Positions 63,684-64,000 of a stretch of DNA of 64,000 bases are shown here, piece by piece. The notes beneath the pieces were generated by a model, which was not told the DNA's origin, searched no databases, and saw nothing but the letters and a program-made list of their open reading frames with translations. How positions within the stretch are numbered: the stretch's first letter is position 1; every line of letters begins with the position of its first letter. The stretch is from contig JARGSG010000092.1 of assembly GCA_030374805.1 (NCBI GenBank), forward strand, positions 186,001 to 250,000, in the 5' to 3' direction. Position numbers and translations under genes: made by a program. The DNA comes from Gracilaria gracilis. Taxonomy: Eukaryota > Rhodophyta > Florideophyceae > Gracilariales > Gracilariaceae.

Positions 63684-64000
63684 GAAACGAGTAGTAAGTG
63701 TTCTTAATCTGGAGTGGATAGTATTACTCTTATGAGAAACTTATTGAATATCAGAATGCTATCTTAACTTAGTACCACCATGAGCTCCCTATATTGAAAG
63801 ATTCGCCGGAAGAATATAACAAAAACACAAGTCAGAATGGCTTCACCAGATGATATATGTCCAAACACAAGTCAGAATGGTTCCACGAGAAGATGTGAGT
63901 CCAAACTTACAAACGCATGTCAGTTCGCGCATCGCACGGAGCGGTCATCCCCTCGCAAAACGAAGGTTCGAAATTTGTTTTACCTGTGTTGGGATGCGAA

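Overview
This is eukaryotic DNA from a compact, intron-poor, transposon-rich genome. I read no prokaryotic gene structure, rRNA, convincing tRNA or CRISPR. Most recognisable genes are broken or belong to mobile elements. An NDUFS6-like zinc-finger relic of plant/algal type, an OSR1/SPAK(FRAY)-like kinase relic with RFx[V/M] motifs, intron-poor reading frames and dense Ty3/Ty1 LTR elements would suit a multicellular red alga (Chondrus-like). That is an inference from the sequence alone.

0-8.4 kb: three copies of one unnamed protein family lie at about 1-180 (minus, cut by the window edge), 2457-4049 (minus) and 5679-7103 (plus). The longest conserved copy (474 aa) reads like a degenerate tyrosine recombinase. 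The 530-aa copy has lost that half but carries three SUMO-interaction-like motifs and two KKKRR basic clusters. Clusters of perfect palindromes lie next to them. An unrelated 478-aa ORF (687-2123), a Gly-rich tandem-repeat ORF and a frameshifted malic-enzyme fragment (7.9-8.2 kb) complete this part. 8.4-11.15 kb is AT-rich and largely empty.

11.15-33.96 kb: a three-level nest of LTR retrotransposons. The oldest, a Ty3/gypsy element on the minus strand ('gypsy2', LTRs at 11151-11956 and 32942-33719), is broken by a 5'-truncated Ty1/copia element on the plus strand (about 13040-27355). That element is split by an almost complete Ty3/gypsy element on the minus strand ('gypsy1', 14740-25488, 509-bp LTRs, 5-bp target duplication CAGCA on both sides). 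A 436-bp MITE-like insert sits inside gypsy2. Both gypsy elements carry a long ORF on the opposite strand between integrase and 3' LTR. The two antisense proteins are related, and this is the most interesting feature of the window.

34-45.2 kb: a gene graveyard. Relics of a PDZ-domain protein, an M20 dipeptidase (DUG2/CNDP2-like), NDUFS6, a FRAY-type kinase, a fringe-like GT31 glycosyltransferase and two unknowns lie close together. Each has stops, frameshifts, deletions or lost catalytic/zinc residues.

46.4-64 kb: two DNA transposons with TNP2/Plavaka-like (CACTA superfamily) transposases, each with a divergently transcribed accessory ORF. The second (54718-61782) has matching terminal inverted repeats and a near-perfect 3-bp target duplication. 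It is inserted in a degenerate minisatellite of about 55-bp units (52.04-54.72 and 61.78-63.0 kb). A small foldback element lies in the same array, and the right edge holds stacked hairpins and an 80-bp direct repeat.
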